A DNA stretch of 64,000 nucleotides from NCBI GenBank assembly GCA_947588745.1, contig CANPYW010000001.1:1-64000 (forward strand), given 5' to 3'. The position numbers and the translations under genes were made by a program. Source of the stretch: Candidatus Gastranaerophilales bacterium. Its GTDB lineage: Bacteria > Cyanobacteriota > Vampirovibrionia > Gastranaerophilales > Gastranaerophilaceae. The notes under the pieces were generated by a model. That model was not told where the DNA came from. It ran no database searches and saw only the letters and a list, made by a program, of their open reading frames with translations. Positions 16,305-25,284 of the stretch are shown here, piece after piece; the first letter of the stretch is position 1; the number at the start of each line of letters is the position of its first letter.

Positions 16305-17288
16305 TATACAAAGCAGACTTGCTTTTCTATTTTCCTGAATGATTTGAGCACATATTTTATCCGTTTTATCTCTTATTTCGCTGCATGGTATCTCATTATT
16401 AAAGAAATAAAGATACAGCTGATTAAACAAATCATTAAAATTATAAGATCTACCCTGAATTTTTAATTTCTTAACACCAATATTTATAACTTGTTCAATT
16501 TGTTCTTGTGACAAAAAAACAGAACGAGATTCCTTGTTATTTACATTATTTTTAGGACATAAACTAAAAATATCATTTGATTCAGAATTGTTTGCAAACT
16601 TTTGTTGTACTTCTTTCGGTAATTCAACATTATTATATTTATAATTTTCAATTTGTGAAAGAAAGTTATAATGCTCTTTATGCATTTCACAATTATACTT
16701 ACAATATTGATTTATTAATACCTCAACTCTTGATATATCTTTAATTAATTTATCAAGTTTATTTATATTTTCCATTGTATATTCGGGTCTGATTATAACT
16801 ATTTCATATTTATCAAGCATTTTGTTGTAAAATCTTGTTTCATCAAAACTTTTTTCATCTATTCTTTTTATACTTGGAACAATTACGGAACAATGCATTT
16901 TTGCCTCGTGATAACGTGATTTGATATGATTATACAATTCTTCCGTTGCAACAATAAAATGAGCACCATTATCATAGGCAATATCAAGCAGATTGTTTGA
17001 ATATTCGTCATTAAGCTTGTCTTTTACACATAAATTTGTAAATGTAAAAGTCGGAATTACTTTATATTTTTTTAATTGTTCCAAATAATTATTTACTCGA
17101 TGCAAATTTGATAACTTAAAATTACAAATTCTCCCGCCTCCCCAGGCACAAAATAAACTGCCATATACATATCTTATTGGGTTAACCTCATCTTTCAGCA
17201 GTTTATTTAAGACAGGAATATAAATATCATTACAAAATAAAAAAGGCATAAAATATTCAATATTATTATATTTTATTAACTGACTCAT
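16302..17288 (-). CDS. U32-peptidase-like TIM-barrel protein
   Basis: I choose the ATG at 17288 (MSQLIKYNNIEYFMPF), which has AAGG five bases upstream, over the upstream ATG at 17405 that lacks one; this gives 328 residues. Segments such as YVYGSLFCAWGGGRICNF, VIPTFTFTNL and ARYDNGAHFIVATEEL-like order suggest a TIM barrel, and the Cys sets NQYCKYNCEMHKEHY and SLCPKN recall the cysteine-rich centre of U32-family proteins (UbiU/UbiV, TrhP), several of which bind iron-sulfur clusters. Similarity is by pattern only. Neighbours are a divergent glycosyltransferase and SGNH genes. Confidence 0.4.
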   Translation of the reverse strand: MSQLIKYNNIEYFMPFLFCNDIYIPVLNKLLKDEVNPIRYVYGSLFCAWGGGRICNFKLSNLHRVNNYLEQLKKYKVIPTFTFTNLCVKDKLNDEYSNNLLDIAYDNGAHFIVATEELYNHIKSRYHEAKMHCSVIVPSIKRIDEKSFDETRFYNKMLDKYEIVIIRPEYTMENINKLDKLIKDISRVEVLINQYCKYNCEMHKEHYNFLSQIENYKYNNVELPKEVQQKFANNSESNDIFSLCPKNNVNNKESRSVFLSQEQIEQVINIGVKKLKIQGRSYNFNDLFNQLYLYFFNNEIPCSEIRDKTDKICAQIIQENRKASLLCI

Positions 17289-17448
17289 ATTTACCTTAAT
17301 AAGGATTAAAAACGTATAATTAATTTTATTTTTATAAAAAAGATTGCCATGATTTAACATATTTGTCAATAATAATCTTCCATAATTTAACATTAATGTA
17401 TCCATAAATAAAAGCTATCCTTATATTATCATTCCTTTGCTTTATGAC

Positions 17449-17477
17449 TTGACAAATGAACAAATAAATTATATCTT
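17449..17477 (+). promoter_or_regulatory. promoter of the GT2 gene
   Basis: TTGACA (17449-17454), a 17-base spacer and TATCTT (17472-17477) lie 42 bases upstream of the glycosyltransferase ATG. Confidence 0.65.
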
Positions 17478-17518
17478 TTCAGTATCTAAAAAGTTTTTTT
17501 AAAGAGAGATTTGAGTAG

Positions 17519-18448
17519 ATGAACAGAACATTAATATCAGTAGTTTCACCAATATATGGTGATAAAAGGAATGTAAAATTATTATATGATGCAATATGTA
17601 ATACATTAAATAACAAAGATTTTGATTATGAAATTATAATGGTAAATGATTGCTGCCCTTATGGTTCTGGTGAAGAGATAGAAAAGATAGCTGAAACCGA
17701 TAAAAGAGTAAAATTTATTGACTTAAGCAGAAATTTTGGTCAGCATAATGCTATAAAAGCAGGTGTTGATTTTTCAAAAGGCGATTTTGTAGTTGTTATG
17801 GATTGTGACTTGCAGGATAATCCAGATGACATATTGGCTATGTACCAAAAAATTCAAGAAGGATATGATATAGTTTTTGGAATAAGAAAAGAAAGAGTTG
17901 ATAAATTATCTAAAAAACTCATTTCAAAAAGTTTTCGTTTCGTTGAAAGATATTTATCCGAATATGTATCAAAATATGACCACGGGAATTTCAGTATAAT
18001 AACGAAACAAGTTGCTGATGAATTTAAAAAAATAAATAATGTTAATTTTAATTACAGAACAATACTTTATTATCTTGGATTTAAAACTGGGTATGTTGAT
18101 ATTATAAAAAATAAACGTGCGGAAGGCAAAAGCACATATAATATTATAAAAGGCTTTAAGCTTGCAGTAAGAAGGATTATAGCTAATTCAAACAAGCCGT
18201 TGTTATTTGGATTGCCTATTATTATCATACTGTTTTTTGCTTCAGCATTTTTTGGAATAAGAATAATTATAGATTTGATATTAAAATTATCATCACATTT
18301 CGATTTGATGATGTTTTCAATATACTTTTCTGCGTTATTGATAATAAGTTATTTAACGGTGATAAGTATATATATTGGCGGGATATTCAGTGAAGTAAAG
18401 CAAAAACCTCTGTATGTTGTTAAAAGAACTATGAATATAAAAGAGTAA
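17519..18448 (+). CDS. family 2 glycosyltransferase, GtrB/polyprenyl-phosphate type
   Basis: 309 residues. The N-terminal GT-A domain has LISVVSPIYGDK, a nucleotide-binding Asp 44 in MVNDCCP, and the metal-binding DCDLQDNP with Asp 95 and Asp 97. SRNFGQHNAIKAG and FKTGYVDIIKNKRAEGKSTY follow, as in GtrB, DPM1 and ArnC relatives. Two membrane helices (about 224-250 and 263-290) end the protein. Such enzymes move a sugar from UDP- or GDP-sugar to a polyprenyl phosphate at the inner membrane, for later use by a membrane glycosyltransferase. The gene for that partner seems to have decayed just downstream. Confidence 0.85.
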   Translation: MNRTLISVVSPIYGDKRNVKLLYDAICNTLNNKDFDYEIIMVNDCCPYGSGEEIEKIAETDKRVKFIDLSRNFGQHNAIKAGVDFSKGDFVVVMDCDLQDNPDDILAMYQKIQEGYDIVFGIRKERVDKLSKKLISKSFRFVERYLSEYVSKYDHGNFSIITKQVADEFKKINNVNFNYRTILYYLGFKTGYVDIIKNKRAEGKSTYNIIKGFKLAVRRIIANSNKPLLFGLPIIIILFFASAFFGIRIIIDLILKLSSHFDLMMFSIYFSALLIISYLTVISIYIGGIFSEVKQKPLYVVKRTMNIKE

Positions 18449-18453
18449 CCCAA

Positions 18454-18722
18454 ATAATACAAAAAATTATTAATAAAAAAAATTTAATCGTATTTGTTAA
18501 TATATGCATTATTTTTTTAACCTTTTTAATAATTTTAAATTATCAAAAATATAGTTTTTTATATAAACACGATAATTATTTATTCTGGGAAAATCAAATA
18601 CCGGATTTAAACAAAGAATTATCAATACACTAGGTTATTACTTCATTAACATAAAGTTTAAAAACAATCTTTTTGAACTTTTCGATTTATCCTGGATAGT
18701 TATAATAACCAAAGTTTTATAA
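18454..18722 (+). pseudogene. decayed membrane protein gene after the glycosyltransferase
   Basis: The frame from 18454 reads IIQKIINKKNLIVFVNI with a hydrophobic helix (CIIFLTFLIIL), then NYLFWENQIPDLNKELSIH and a stop at 18631. One frame over, the text continues LGYYFINIKFKNNLFELFDL, then SWIVIITKVL and a stop at 18720-18722. This fits the truncated and frameshifted start of a multi-helix membrane glycosyltransferase, the usual partner of GtrB-type enzymes. No start codon is visible, so it may have been coupled to the preceding gene. Confidence 0.5.
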
Positions 18723-19694
18723 ATCAGGATACATTTCCTTAAGTTTTGGAATTAATAATTTCCATAATTTTCCATTAGGATGAGGACTATTTTCAGGCTC
18801 AAAAAGACCCAATTTTAAATCATCTAAACCATAAATATTTATAGTATCAGCTATATCAATAATCTTTATTCCATCCTTCTCAAGTTCAGAAGCCCAATAT
18901 TGCGGCTGATTTTCTTCAAAATTTAATATTACTAATTGAGGATATTTTCCATCTACACCCCATCTAGCTTTTATAAACTCATTAATTTTTTTAAAATGCA
19001 AAATAATATAATTATAATAATTTTTATTTGGCTTTTTATATAAATTATAATCTACATATTTATCAATTAATTTATTCTGTATATGCCTAAAAATTGCGAA
19101 ATTATAATATAAATTAAGAAGAGGTTTTCTTACTATCAGTTTATTTTCTCTTTTTTTGTATGAAAGATAATAATTGTCATTGGCTATTGAAGGAAAACAA
19201 GTATAAAATAACCTCTTAAAATGATCGCAATTAGGCATTAAAACATAAAAAATATATTTAGGTTTTGTTTTTATATCGGTAAGTAAGTTTTTATTTTCTA
19301 ACTGATATAAAGCATGCTGAATACCCCAACCGTTTATCGCTCTATTATATATTGGTCGTTTCGAATATTTTGATAAAATATAAGAAATTGTTTGTTCATT
19401 ATTAAAAACATAACCATAAGCATAAGAACAACCTAAAATTAATATTGAATCCATTTTGCTTTTAGGGTTCATTACAGGTCTAAAGTCATTAACAGATTCT
19501 TGATATGTAACTTCAATCGGTTTTAATTTTATAAAATAATTTGGAAAATGTATTTCACTATTCTTATATTCTGTTGCCGATAAAACGACTTTAAAATCTT
19601 TTTTTTCTATAAAATAAAAGAATCCAATATCACAGCATATAAAAACAACTAATGATATGAATATTATTAGAAAAAGTTTTCGGAATTCTTTCAT
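18717..19694 (-). CDS. membrane-anchored SGNH-hydrolase-like protein
   Basis: 325 residues, one N-terminal membrane helix (7-29). Block I is ILGCSYAYGY with Ser 90, the family-specific middle motif is NCDHFKRLFY, and the C-terminal SPHPNGKLWKLLIPKL holds His 305. IYNRAINGWGIQHALYQLEN is shared with the two paralogs at 55-57 kb (YNRAQAGWSIQHML), which therefore group closer to this one than to the 13012 gene. Probably exported and acting on surface glycan or lipid. It overlaps the decayed plus-strand gene by six bases end to end. Confidence 0.65.
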   Translation of the reverse strand: MKEFRKLFLIIFISLVVFICCDIGFFYFIEKKDFKVVLSATEYKNSEIHFPNYFIKLKPIEVTYQESVNDFRPVMNPKSKMDSILILGCSYAYGYVFNNEQTISYILSKYSKRPIYNRAINGWGIQHALYQLENKNLLTDIKTKPKYIFYVLMPNCDHFKRLFYTCFPSIANDNYYLSYKKRENKLIVRKPLLNLYYNFAIFRHIQNKLIDKYVDYNLYKKPNKNYYNYIILHFKKINEFIKARWGVDGKYPQLVILNFEENQPQYWASELEKDGIKIIDIADTINIYGLDDLKLGLFEPENSPHPNGKLWKLLIPKLKEMYPDL

Positions 19695-19766
19695 AGACTT
19701 ATTATACTACAAAGTTTTGAAATATCAATTTTCGAAAAAAGTTAAAATAAATATAATAACAAATAT

Positions 19767-19877
19767 CCGACTGTTCCAAATGATGAACTGGTTTCAGAAT
19801 TAGAAGAAATGTCCTACAATAAACTGATTAAAAACTACAAAAATAGCTTGAAATTAACTAAAAATATCAAGCATTAA
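19767..19877 (+). pseudogene. 3' remnant of an unknown gene
   Basis: An open stretch without start reads PTVPNDELVSELEEMSYNKL, then IKNYKNSLKLTKNIKH and stops at 19875-19877. It looks like the charged C-terminal tail of a lost protein. The following DUF4236 gene has its own extended -10-like box (TGATAAAAT, about 19900-19908) and begins 46 bases later. Confidence 0.3.
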
Positions 19878-19923
19878 TAAAACGCTTAAACTATTTTTAT
19901 GATAAAATCAAATCAGGGTATAT

Positions 19924-20406
19924 ATGGGTTACAGGTTTAGAAAAAGCATAAATTTAGGCGGCGGATTTAAAATAAATTTAAGTAAATCCGGCATTGGCTA
20001 TAGTTGGGGAATTCCGGGCATTCGATATTCTAAATTAGCGAATGGGAAAGAAAGGCATACTTATTCTATTCCCGGAACCGGAATATCCTATGTGAAAGAT
20101 ATTTCGTCAGGTAAAAAGCAGCAGAAACAAACTTATGAAGCCCCATCTTCTGTTAGAGTAATTGAAGAAAAAGTTAGTAATACAGATTTTGAAGTAAATT
20201 CAGATTATGATGAATTTATAAATAGAATTAATGAATTTAGGAAAAAGGATACAGGTATTAAAATAACCATAATACTTTTATCTGTAATATTACTGTTAAT
20301 ATCAGCAAAACCAATTGTTATTATTATCGGAATACTTACTTTAGTAATTTATTTAATTTACCGAAACAAAAAAATGTACAAATTGTGGGAAAAAGATATC
20401 TATTGA
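19924..20406 (+). CDS. DUF4236 membrane protein (zinc-ribbon end out of frame)
   Basis: The first about 55 residues (YRFRKSINLGGGFKINLSKS, then GIPGIRYS, IPGTGISY) are a clear DUF4236 domain, a small glycine-rich module of unknown function. A linker and two membrane helices (about 112-145) follow. As written, the frame ends IYRNKKMYKLWEKDIY at 20406. However, an A7 run at 20368-20374 lies just before, and with six A the frame would continue into a perfect zinc ribbon ending at 20443. The protein is thus probably a frameshifted form of a 173-residue DUF4236-TM-zinc-ribbon protein. The helicase gene follows 14 bases after that longer end, as in an operon. Confidence 0.75.
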   Translation: MGYRFRKSINLGGGFKINLSKSGIGYSWGIPGIRYSKLANGKERHTYSIPGTGISYVKDISSGKKQQKQTYEAPSSVRVIEEKVSNTDFEVNSDYDEFINRINEFRKKDTGIKITIILLSVILLLISAKPIVIIIGILTLVIYLIYRNKKMYKLWEKDIY

Positions 20407-20443
20407 TGCAAATTTTTGTAAATATTGCGGTACAAAACAATAA
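20375..20443 (+). other. out-of-frame zinc-ribbon coding tail of the DUF4236 gene
   Basis: Frame +1 relative to the DUF4236 gene reads CTNCGKKISIDANFCKYCGT, then KQ and TAA at 20441-20443: two CxxC knuckles spaced like a treble-clef zinc ribbon. It closely resembles the zinc ribbon that opens the next protein (CVFCKREISEDSKFCEYCGT). Access would need loss of one A from the A7 run, by mutation, transcript slippage or sequencing correction. Confidence 0.75.
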
Positions 20444-20457
20444 CGGAGTAATGATAA

Positions 20458-23400
20458 ATGCAATGTGTATTTTGTAAAAGAGAAATAAGCGAAGATTCAA
20501 AATTTTGTGAATACTGTGGAACAAAAGTTGAGATAGAGGAAAAAAACGAAAAACAAGCCATTGAGGAAATGCAACACAATACACATGAATCAACAGAAAC
20601 AGTTGAAGCCGCTAAATCGGATGAAAATTTAAAAATTGAAAAAAGTATTGATAAAAGAATTTATAAATGGAAAGAAAAGCTTATTGACTTATCTAAGAGA
20701 AATCGATTGTTAAGTTTTAAAACTGCAAAATATTCAACACTGCGTATTATTGACGAACAACCTCCGGAAATATATAGATCTTTAGTACAAAATACACAAA
20801 CAATGGAATTTTTACCGGTTAATGTCAACGAAGAAGATATTCCGGAGGAAGAGAAAAAGTCATTAGAAGAATTAAATGAAGGAATAGAATTTAAAGCACA
20901 AGAATTCAAAGAATATGAAGTGGAAAATCTTGCAAAAAAACATGTTGATAAATATTTGCAAACAAAACTTTCATTACAAGACTTGAATAAAACTTTAAAC
21001 AAAATCAGTACTACAGCAAAGTCTACAAACGATGATCTTGGATATAATGTATTATTTTTATCTTTAGGAAGTGTCATTTGGTACGAAACTGATAATAGTG
21101 ATGAGAAAATGGAAGCTCCGGTAATACTGGTTCCTGTTGAAATTAAAAGAAAAAGTATTGGGCAGCCATATACAATAAAATACAATGAAGATTCCGTAAT
21201 TTTAAATCCGGCATTAACACTAAAACTCAAAAGAGATTTTGGTATTAATTTAGCAGATATTGGTTTTGATGAAGATGGCATAAATCCCATCGAAGTATTT
21301 GCAAAAGTCCAAGAAAAAATTAAAGATAAATCACGTTGGAAACTCTTAAATAACATATATATCGGATTATTTTCATTTGCGAAATTTGTAATGTATAAAG
21401 ATTTGGATGAATATCAAAGCCTGATTAAGAGCAGTAAACTGGTTGAAACAATTTGTGGCTTGAACGATGAAAAACAAGTTTCAACAGACAGTATATGTCC
21501 GTTATCTGAATTGGATAAACGAGTTCAACCTAAATCTACATATCAAATATTAGATTCTGATTCTTCGCAGCAACAAGCTATACAAGTTGTTAAATCCGGC
21601 AATAATCTGGTAATAGAAGGTCCTCCGGGGACAGGAAAAAGTCAAACCATTGCAAACATCATTGCTGAATTATTATCACAAAATAAAAAAGTTTTATTTG
21701 TAAGTCAAAAAATTGCGGCATTAGATGTTGTTAAAAGCCGTTTGGATATGAATGGACTTGCTCCATATTGCCTTGAATTACATAGTAATAAGACCAATAA
21801 GAAACGTGTTGTCGATGAATTGATTAATACTCTCGAATACAATTTTATAGGAAACTATGATGCAGATAGTTTATCTAAATTATATGATGACATTAAAACT
21901 TTGAAAACATATTCAAAAGAATTGCATAATCCGATTGGTACATTACAATATTCACCATTTAAGGCATTGGGCATTGTTTTAAATAATAATCAAATTCCGG
22001 ATTTAAGATATATTTTTGACAATTATGACAAATGGACAAAAGAACAATTATATGCAAACAAAGCATTATTTACAAATGCAAAAGAAATCCTTAAAAAATT
22101 AGGAAATCCAAAAGATTTTGCCTTGTACGGGGCAGAAATAAGAGAATTAGGATATGAAGAAAAAAGCCAATTACAAGATAAAATAGACTCTTTTGTTAAA
22201 AGCATTGATAATCTTAACCATTGTATCAAAGATTTATCAAGTGAAATTTTATTTAAACAAATATTAAAACCTTCTGAAATAAATACATTGCTTGATATAA
22301 CGGATACTATATTAAATATACCGGCAACGGCTGTACCGACTATTGTATATGACGATACAAAATTGGAAAATGATATTAAAACCGTTTGTGATAATGTAAA
22401 GCAATTTAATTTATTCAATAACAGAATTAAAAATAAATATAATTTAGGTATTTTAAACGAAGATATAGATAATTTAATTTTTAAATTCGGATTATACAAA
22501 GAAAAATTCTTTTCAAGAATATTCTTTAAATTTTATAAAGACTACAAGTATGTAAGTCAATATTTCAGTGGCACTTACAGGGCTAATTTGGATGAACTTG
22601 TTAATGATTTTCAAAATCTAAAAGAACTGAACTTATCAATTGCGAAATTAGAAGAATGTAATAATATAGCAACGGAATTATATGATAAAATTTGGAATAA
22701 AAAAGAGCCGGATGAATTCGCTATACAAACACAAAGTAATTATTTGCTTAAATTTAAAGAACTTGTAAATACAGGTAAATATTTTACAAACAATATATTA
22801 GATAAAATCAATTCTCATAGTATAGATTATGAAAAAATAAAACAGCTTGTTAATAAAATTAATAAATTACAAGTTGATGTAAAAAATGAATTTGACTCAA
22901 TTTCAAATATATTACAATTAGATTGCAATAAGGCATTTTCAACTGATTATAATAATATTGAATTTCAGCAATTGAAAAGTAAATTTGTAGCCATATCGGA
23001 AAATGCAGATGATTTAACTTTGTGGTTTAAATATTTACAATCTGTTGATGCTATTAAAAATGCAAATTTGAATAAATTTTGGGATAAATGTGTTGAAAAC
23101 AATATTGAGCTAAATAACTATGATACAGCTTTAGAAACCCAATTTCTCCGTATATGGTTAAATGGTTATGTCTTAAAGAATAATAATGTTTTGAAATCAT
23201 TCAATTCTTTAGATCAAGATGATTTAGTAAAAGAATTTAAATACCTTGATAAAAATCAGATATATTCAGCAAAAGAGCGACTATTGACAATATTATCTTC
23301 AAATGCAATGCTGGCGAAAGAAAAATATTCAAAAGAAGCAACCGAATTAAAAAGACAGGGCAAATTACAACGAATGCGAAAATCATTAAGACAAATAATT

Positions 23401-24774
23401 CGCAGTATTCCAAATCTATTCTTATCTTTAAAGCCTTGTTTAATGATGAGTCCGTCAACTGTTGCACAATTATTAGATCCGGAAGTTTTTCATTTTGATG
23501 TGGTAATTTTTGACGAAGCCAGCCAGTTAACAACAGAAGATTGTATCGGTTCGGTCATTCGAGGTGATAAATTGGTTGTTGCAGGCGATACAAAGCAATT
23601 GCCGCCCACTTCATTCTTTAAAACCGTTGTAGAAGAAGATGAAATGGAAGATGAAAACGAAGATAGTACTGATGAATATGAAAGAACTGATTTAAGTAGT
23701 ATCTTAGATGAATGTACTACATCCGGATTTCCGCAATGTATGCTTAAATGGCATTATAGAAGTAAACATGAATACTTAATTGCTTTTTCTAATAAGCATT
23801 TATATCAAGAGTTGTATACTTTCCCAAGTTGTATAGAGGATAGCGAAACTCTGGGTATAAAATTTTTATACCACCAACCATCAGATACCACTAAAGAAAA
23901 TAAACGATTAGAAGAAGCACAAATTGTTGCACGTGCAGTTATGCAACACGCAAAAAAACATCCTGATATGTCTTTAGGGGTTGCAACTTTAAATATTAAA
24001 CAAAAAGGTTTAATAGAATCTGAAATAGAAAAATTAAGAGAAGAAGATCCATCTTGCGAAGATTTCTTTAATGATAATAATCAGGAATATTTCTTTGTTA
24101 AAAATTTGGAATCTATACAGGGTGATGAACGAGATGTAATAATGATTAGTGTAGGATACTTTAAAAACCAAAACGGTGTTCTGCCTATGAACTTTGGGCC
24201 TATTAATAAGGACGGTGGAGAAAGAAGATTAAATGTTTTAATTACCAGAGCAAGATATATGGTAGAAGTATTTAGTGGTATAAAAGCAATTGATTTTAAT
24301 ATGGATAAATCAAAGAGCAGAGGAGTTCAATTACTTCAATGGTATTTGGATTTTGCGGAAAGAGGAGAAGCGGCACTCAATCAAACAGCAAAAGCAGGAT
24401 ATGATGATTGTTTTGACTCTCCTTTTGAAGAAGCTGTTTGTAAAGCATTAAGGCACAAAGGTTATTCTGTAAAAACTCAAGTCGGTTGTTCAGGTTATAA
24501 AATTGATTTAGCAATCAGGGATAAAAATAATCCGGGGCAATTCTTATTAGGTATAGAATGTGACGGAGCGGCATATCATGCCTGTGCTACAGCAAGAGAT
24601 CGTGATAGATTAAGACAAGAAGTATTAGAAAAACTCGGTTGGAAAATTTACCGAATATGGTCTGCTGATTGGTTTAAAAATCCGCAAAAGCAATTAGATA
24701 AACTCGTTAATTATATCAATAATATAAGCGGAAATAAGGAACTTGTATCAAGTTCCGAAAACATTATGGAATAA
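20458..24774 (+). CDS. DUF4011-type SF1 helicase with C-terminal PD-(D/E)XK nuclease (probable anti-phage protein)
   Basis: 1438 residues. Order: zinc ribbon (Cys 3, 6, 17, 20); acidic linker; DUF4011-like region (YKWKEKLIDLSKRNRLLSFK); SF1 helicase with Walker A GPPGTGKS at 388-395, a long helical insertion, Walker B VVIFDEASQ (Asp 1019, Glu 1020), GDTKQLPP, HYRSKHEYL, QGDERDVIM at 1221 onward and LNVLITRAR; and a Vsr/DUF559-like nuclease with SPFEEA (Glu 1324), KIDLAI (Asp 1350), IECDG (Glu 1367, Asp 1369), KLGWKIYRIWS. All key residues are present. DUF4011-helicase-Vsr proteins form a single-gene defence family (Hhe, as I recall). Preceded by GGAG nine bases upstream; likely co-transcribed with the DUF4236 gene. 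Confidence 0.85.
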   Translation: MQCVFCKREISEDSKFCEYCGTKVEIEEKNEKQAIEEMQHNTHESTETVEAAKSDENLKIEKSIDKRIYKWKEKLIDLSKRNRLLSFKTAKYSTLRIIDEQPPEIYRSLVQNTQTMEFLPVNVNEEDIPEEEKKSLEELNEGIEFKAQEFKEYEVENLAKKHVDKYLQTKLSLQDLNKTLNKISTTAKSTNDDLGYNVLFLSLGSVIWYETDNSDEKMEAPVILVPVEIKRKSIGQPYTIKYNEDSVILNPALTLKLKRDFGINLADIGFDEDGINPIEVFAKVQEKIKDKSRWKLLNNIYIGLFSFAKFVMYKDLDEYQSLIKSSKLVETICGLNDEKQVSTDSICPLSELDKRVQPKSTYQILDSDSSQQQAIQVVKSGNNLVIEGPPGTGKSQTIANIIAELLSQNKKVLFVSQKIAALDVVKSRLDMNGLAPYCLELHSNKTNKKRVVDELINTLEYNFIGNYDADSLSKLYDDIKTLKTYSKELHNPIGTLQYSPFKALGIVLNNNQIPDLRYIFDNYDKWTKEQLYANKALFTNAKEILKKLGNPKDFALYGAEIRELGYEEKSQLQDKIDSFVKSIDNLNHCIKDLSSEILFKQILKPSEINTLLDITDTILNIPATAVPTIVYDDTKLENDIKTVCDNVKQFNLFNNRIKNKYNLGILNEDIDNLIFKFGLYKEKFFSRIFFKFYKDYKYVSQYFSGTYRANLDELVNDFQNLKELNLSIAKLEECNNIATELYDKIWNKKEPDEFAIQTQSNYLLKFKELVNTGKYFTNNILDKINSHSIDYEKIKQLVNKINKLQVDVKNEFDSISNILQLDCNKAFSTDYNNIEFQQLKSKFVAISENADDLTLWFKYLQSVDAIKNANLNKFWDKCVENNIELNNYDTALETQFLRIWLNGYVLKNNNVLKSFNSLDQDDLVKEFKYLDKNQIYSAKERLLTILSSNAMLAKEKYSKEATELKRQGKLQRMRKSLRQIIRSIPNLFLSLKPCLMMSPSTVAQLLDPEVFHFDVVIFDEASQLTTEDCIGSVIRGDKLVVAGDTKQLPPTSFFKTVVEEDEMEDENEDSTDEYERTDLSSILDECTTSGFPQCMLKWHYRSKHEYLIAFSNKHLYQELYTFPSCIEDSETLGIKFLYHQPSDTTKENKRLEEAQIVARAVMQHAKKHPDMSLGVATLNIKQKGLIESEIEKLREEDPSCEDFFNDNNQEYFFVKNLESIQGDERDVIMISVGYFKNQNGVLPMNFGPINKDGGERRLNVLITRARYMVEVFSGIKAIDFNMDKSKSRGVQLLQWYLDFAERGEAALNQTAKAGYDDCFDSPFEEAVCKALRHKGYSVKTQVGCSGYKIDLAIRDKNNPGQFLLGIECDGAAYHACATARDRDRLRQEVLEKLGWKIYRIWSADWFKNPQKQLDKLVNYINNISGNKELVSSSENIME

Positions 24775-24869
24775 TATAATGAATTTACTAATTGGGGTTA
24801 TTGGTGCTGCCTTTATTGATATAACAAAAAATCTGATTAATTACTTTTAAGTTATTTGTCACCCTTTTT

Positions 24870-25106
24870 TTAATTTTGTCCAATTATATCAGCTGCCGTT
24901 GTTGATAGAGAAATATTGATGATTGCCTCCATTGGTATTTTTTCTTTTACAGTATATGTTGAATATTCATGTGTAGAATTATTTAATTCTATTTCGGACT
25001 GAACTTTGCTCAGTTCGTTTTGCATTGTCTTTAGCTGATTTGCCAACTCTTCATTTTCAGGATGATTAAAGAGCTGTATCTTCTTTTTTAAATAAAAATC
25101 TAACAT
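24870..25106 (-). CDS. small coiled-coil protein (78 aa)
   Basis: Begins MLDFYLKKKIQLFNHPENEE, with a predicted coiled coil across ELANQLKTMQNELSKVQSEI and a Thr/Ile-rich end. A purine-rich stretch (AAGAGAAAAAGAAG style) precedes the ATG. No domain recognised. It lies between the helicase and the DUF1848 gene, in reverse. A 23-codon plus-strand frame at 24779-24850 (MNLLIGVIGAAFIDITKNLI) also exists, probably a relic. Confidence 0.45.
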   Translation of the reverse strand: MLDFYLKKKIQLFNHPENEELANQLKTMQNELSKVQSEIELNNSTHEYSTYTVKEKIPMEAIINISLSTTAADIIGQN

Positions 25107-25284
25107 CTTCTTTTTCTCTTTGAGCTATATTAGAAGGTTTAAATTAATTTGCGATAGCTTTTAATCCCGATTTTAATAGCAATTTTAGCAATGTCATGTT
25201 AAAATCTTATTAAGGCAACAAAAACTAACTGTTATAAATAATTAAACTATCTGTATTAAGCCGAATGCAACATGGAATTCATAA

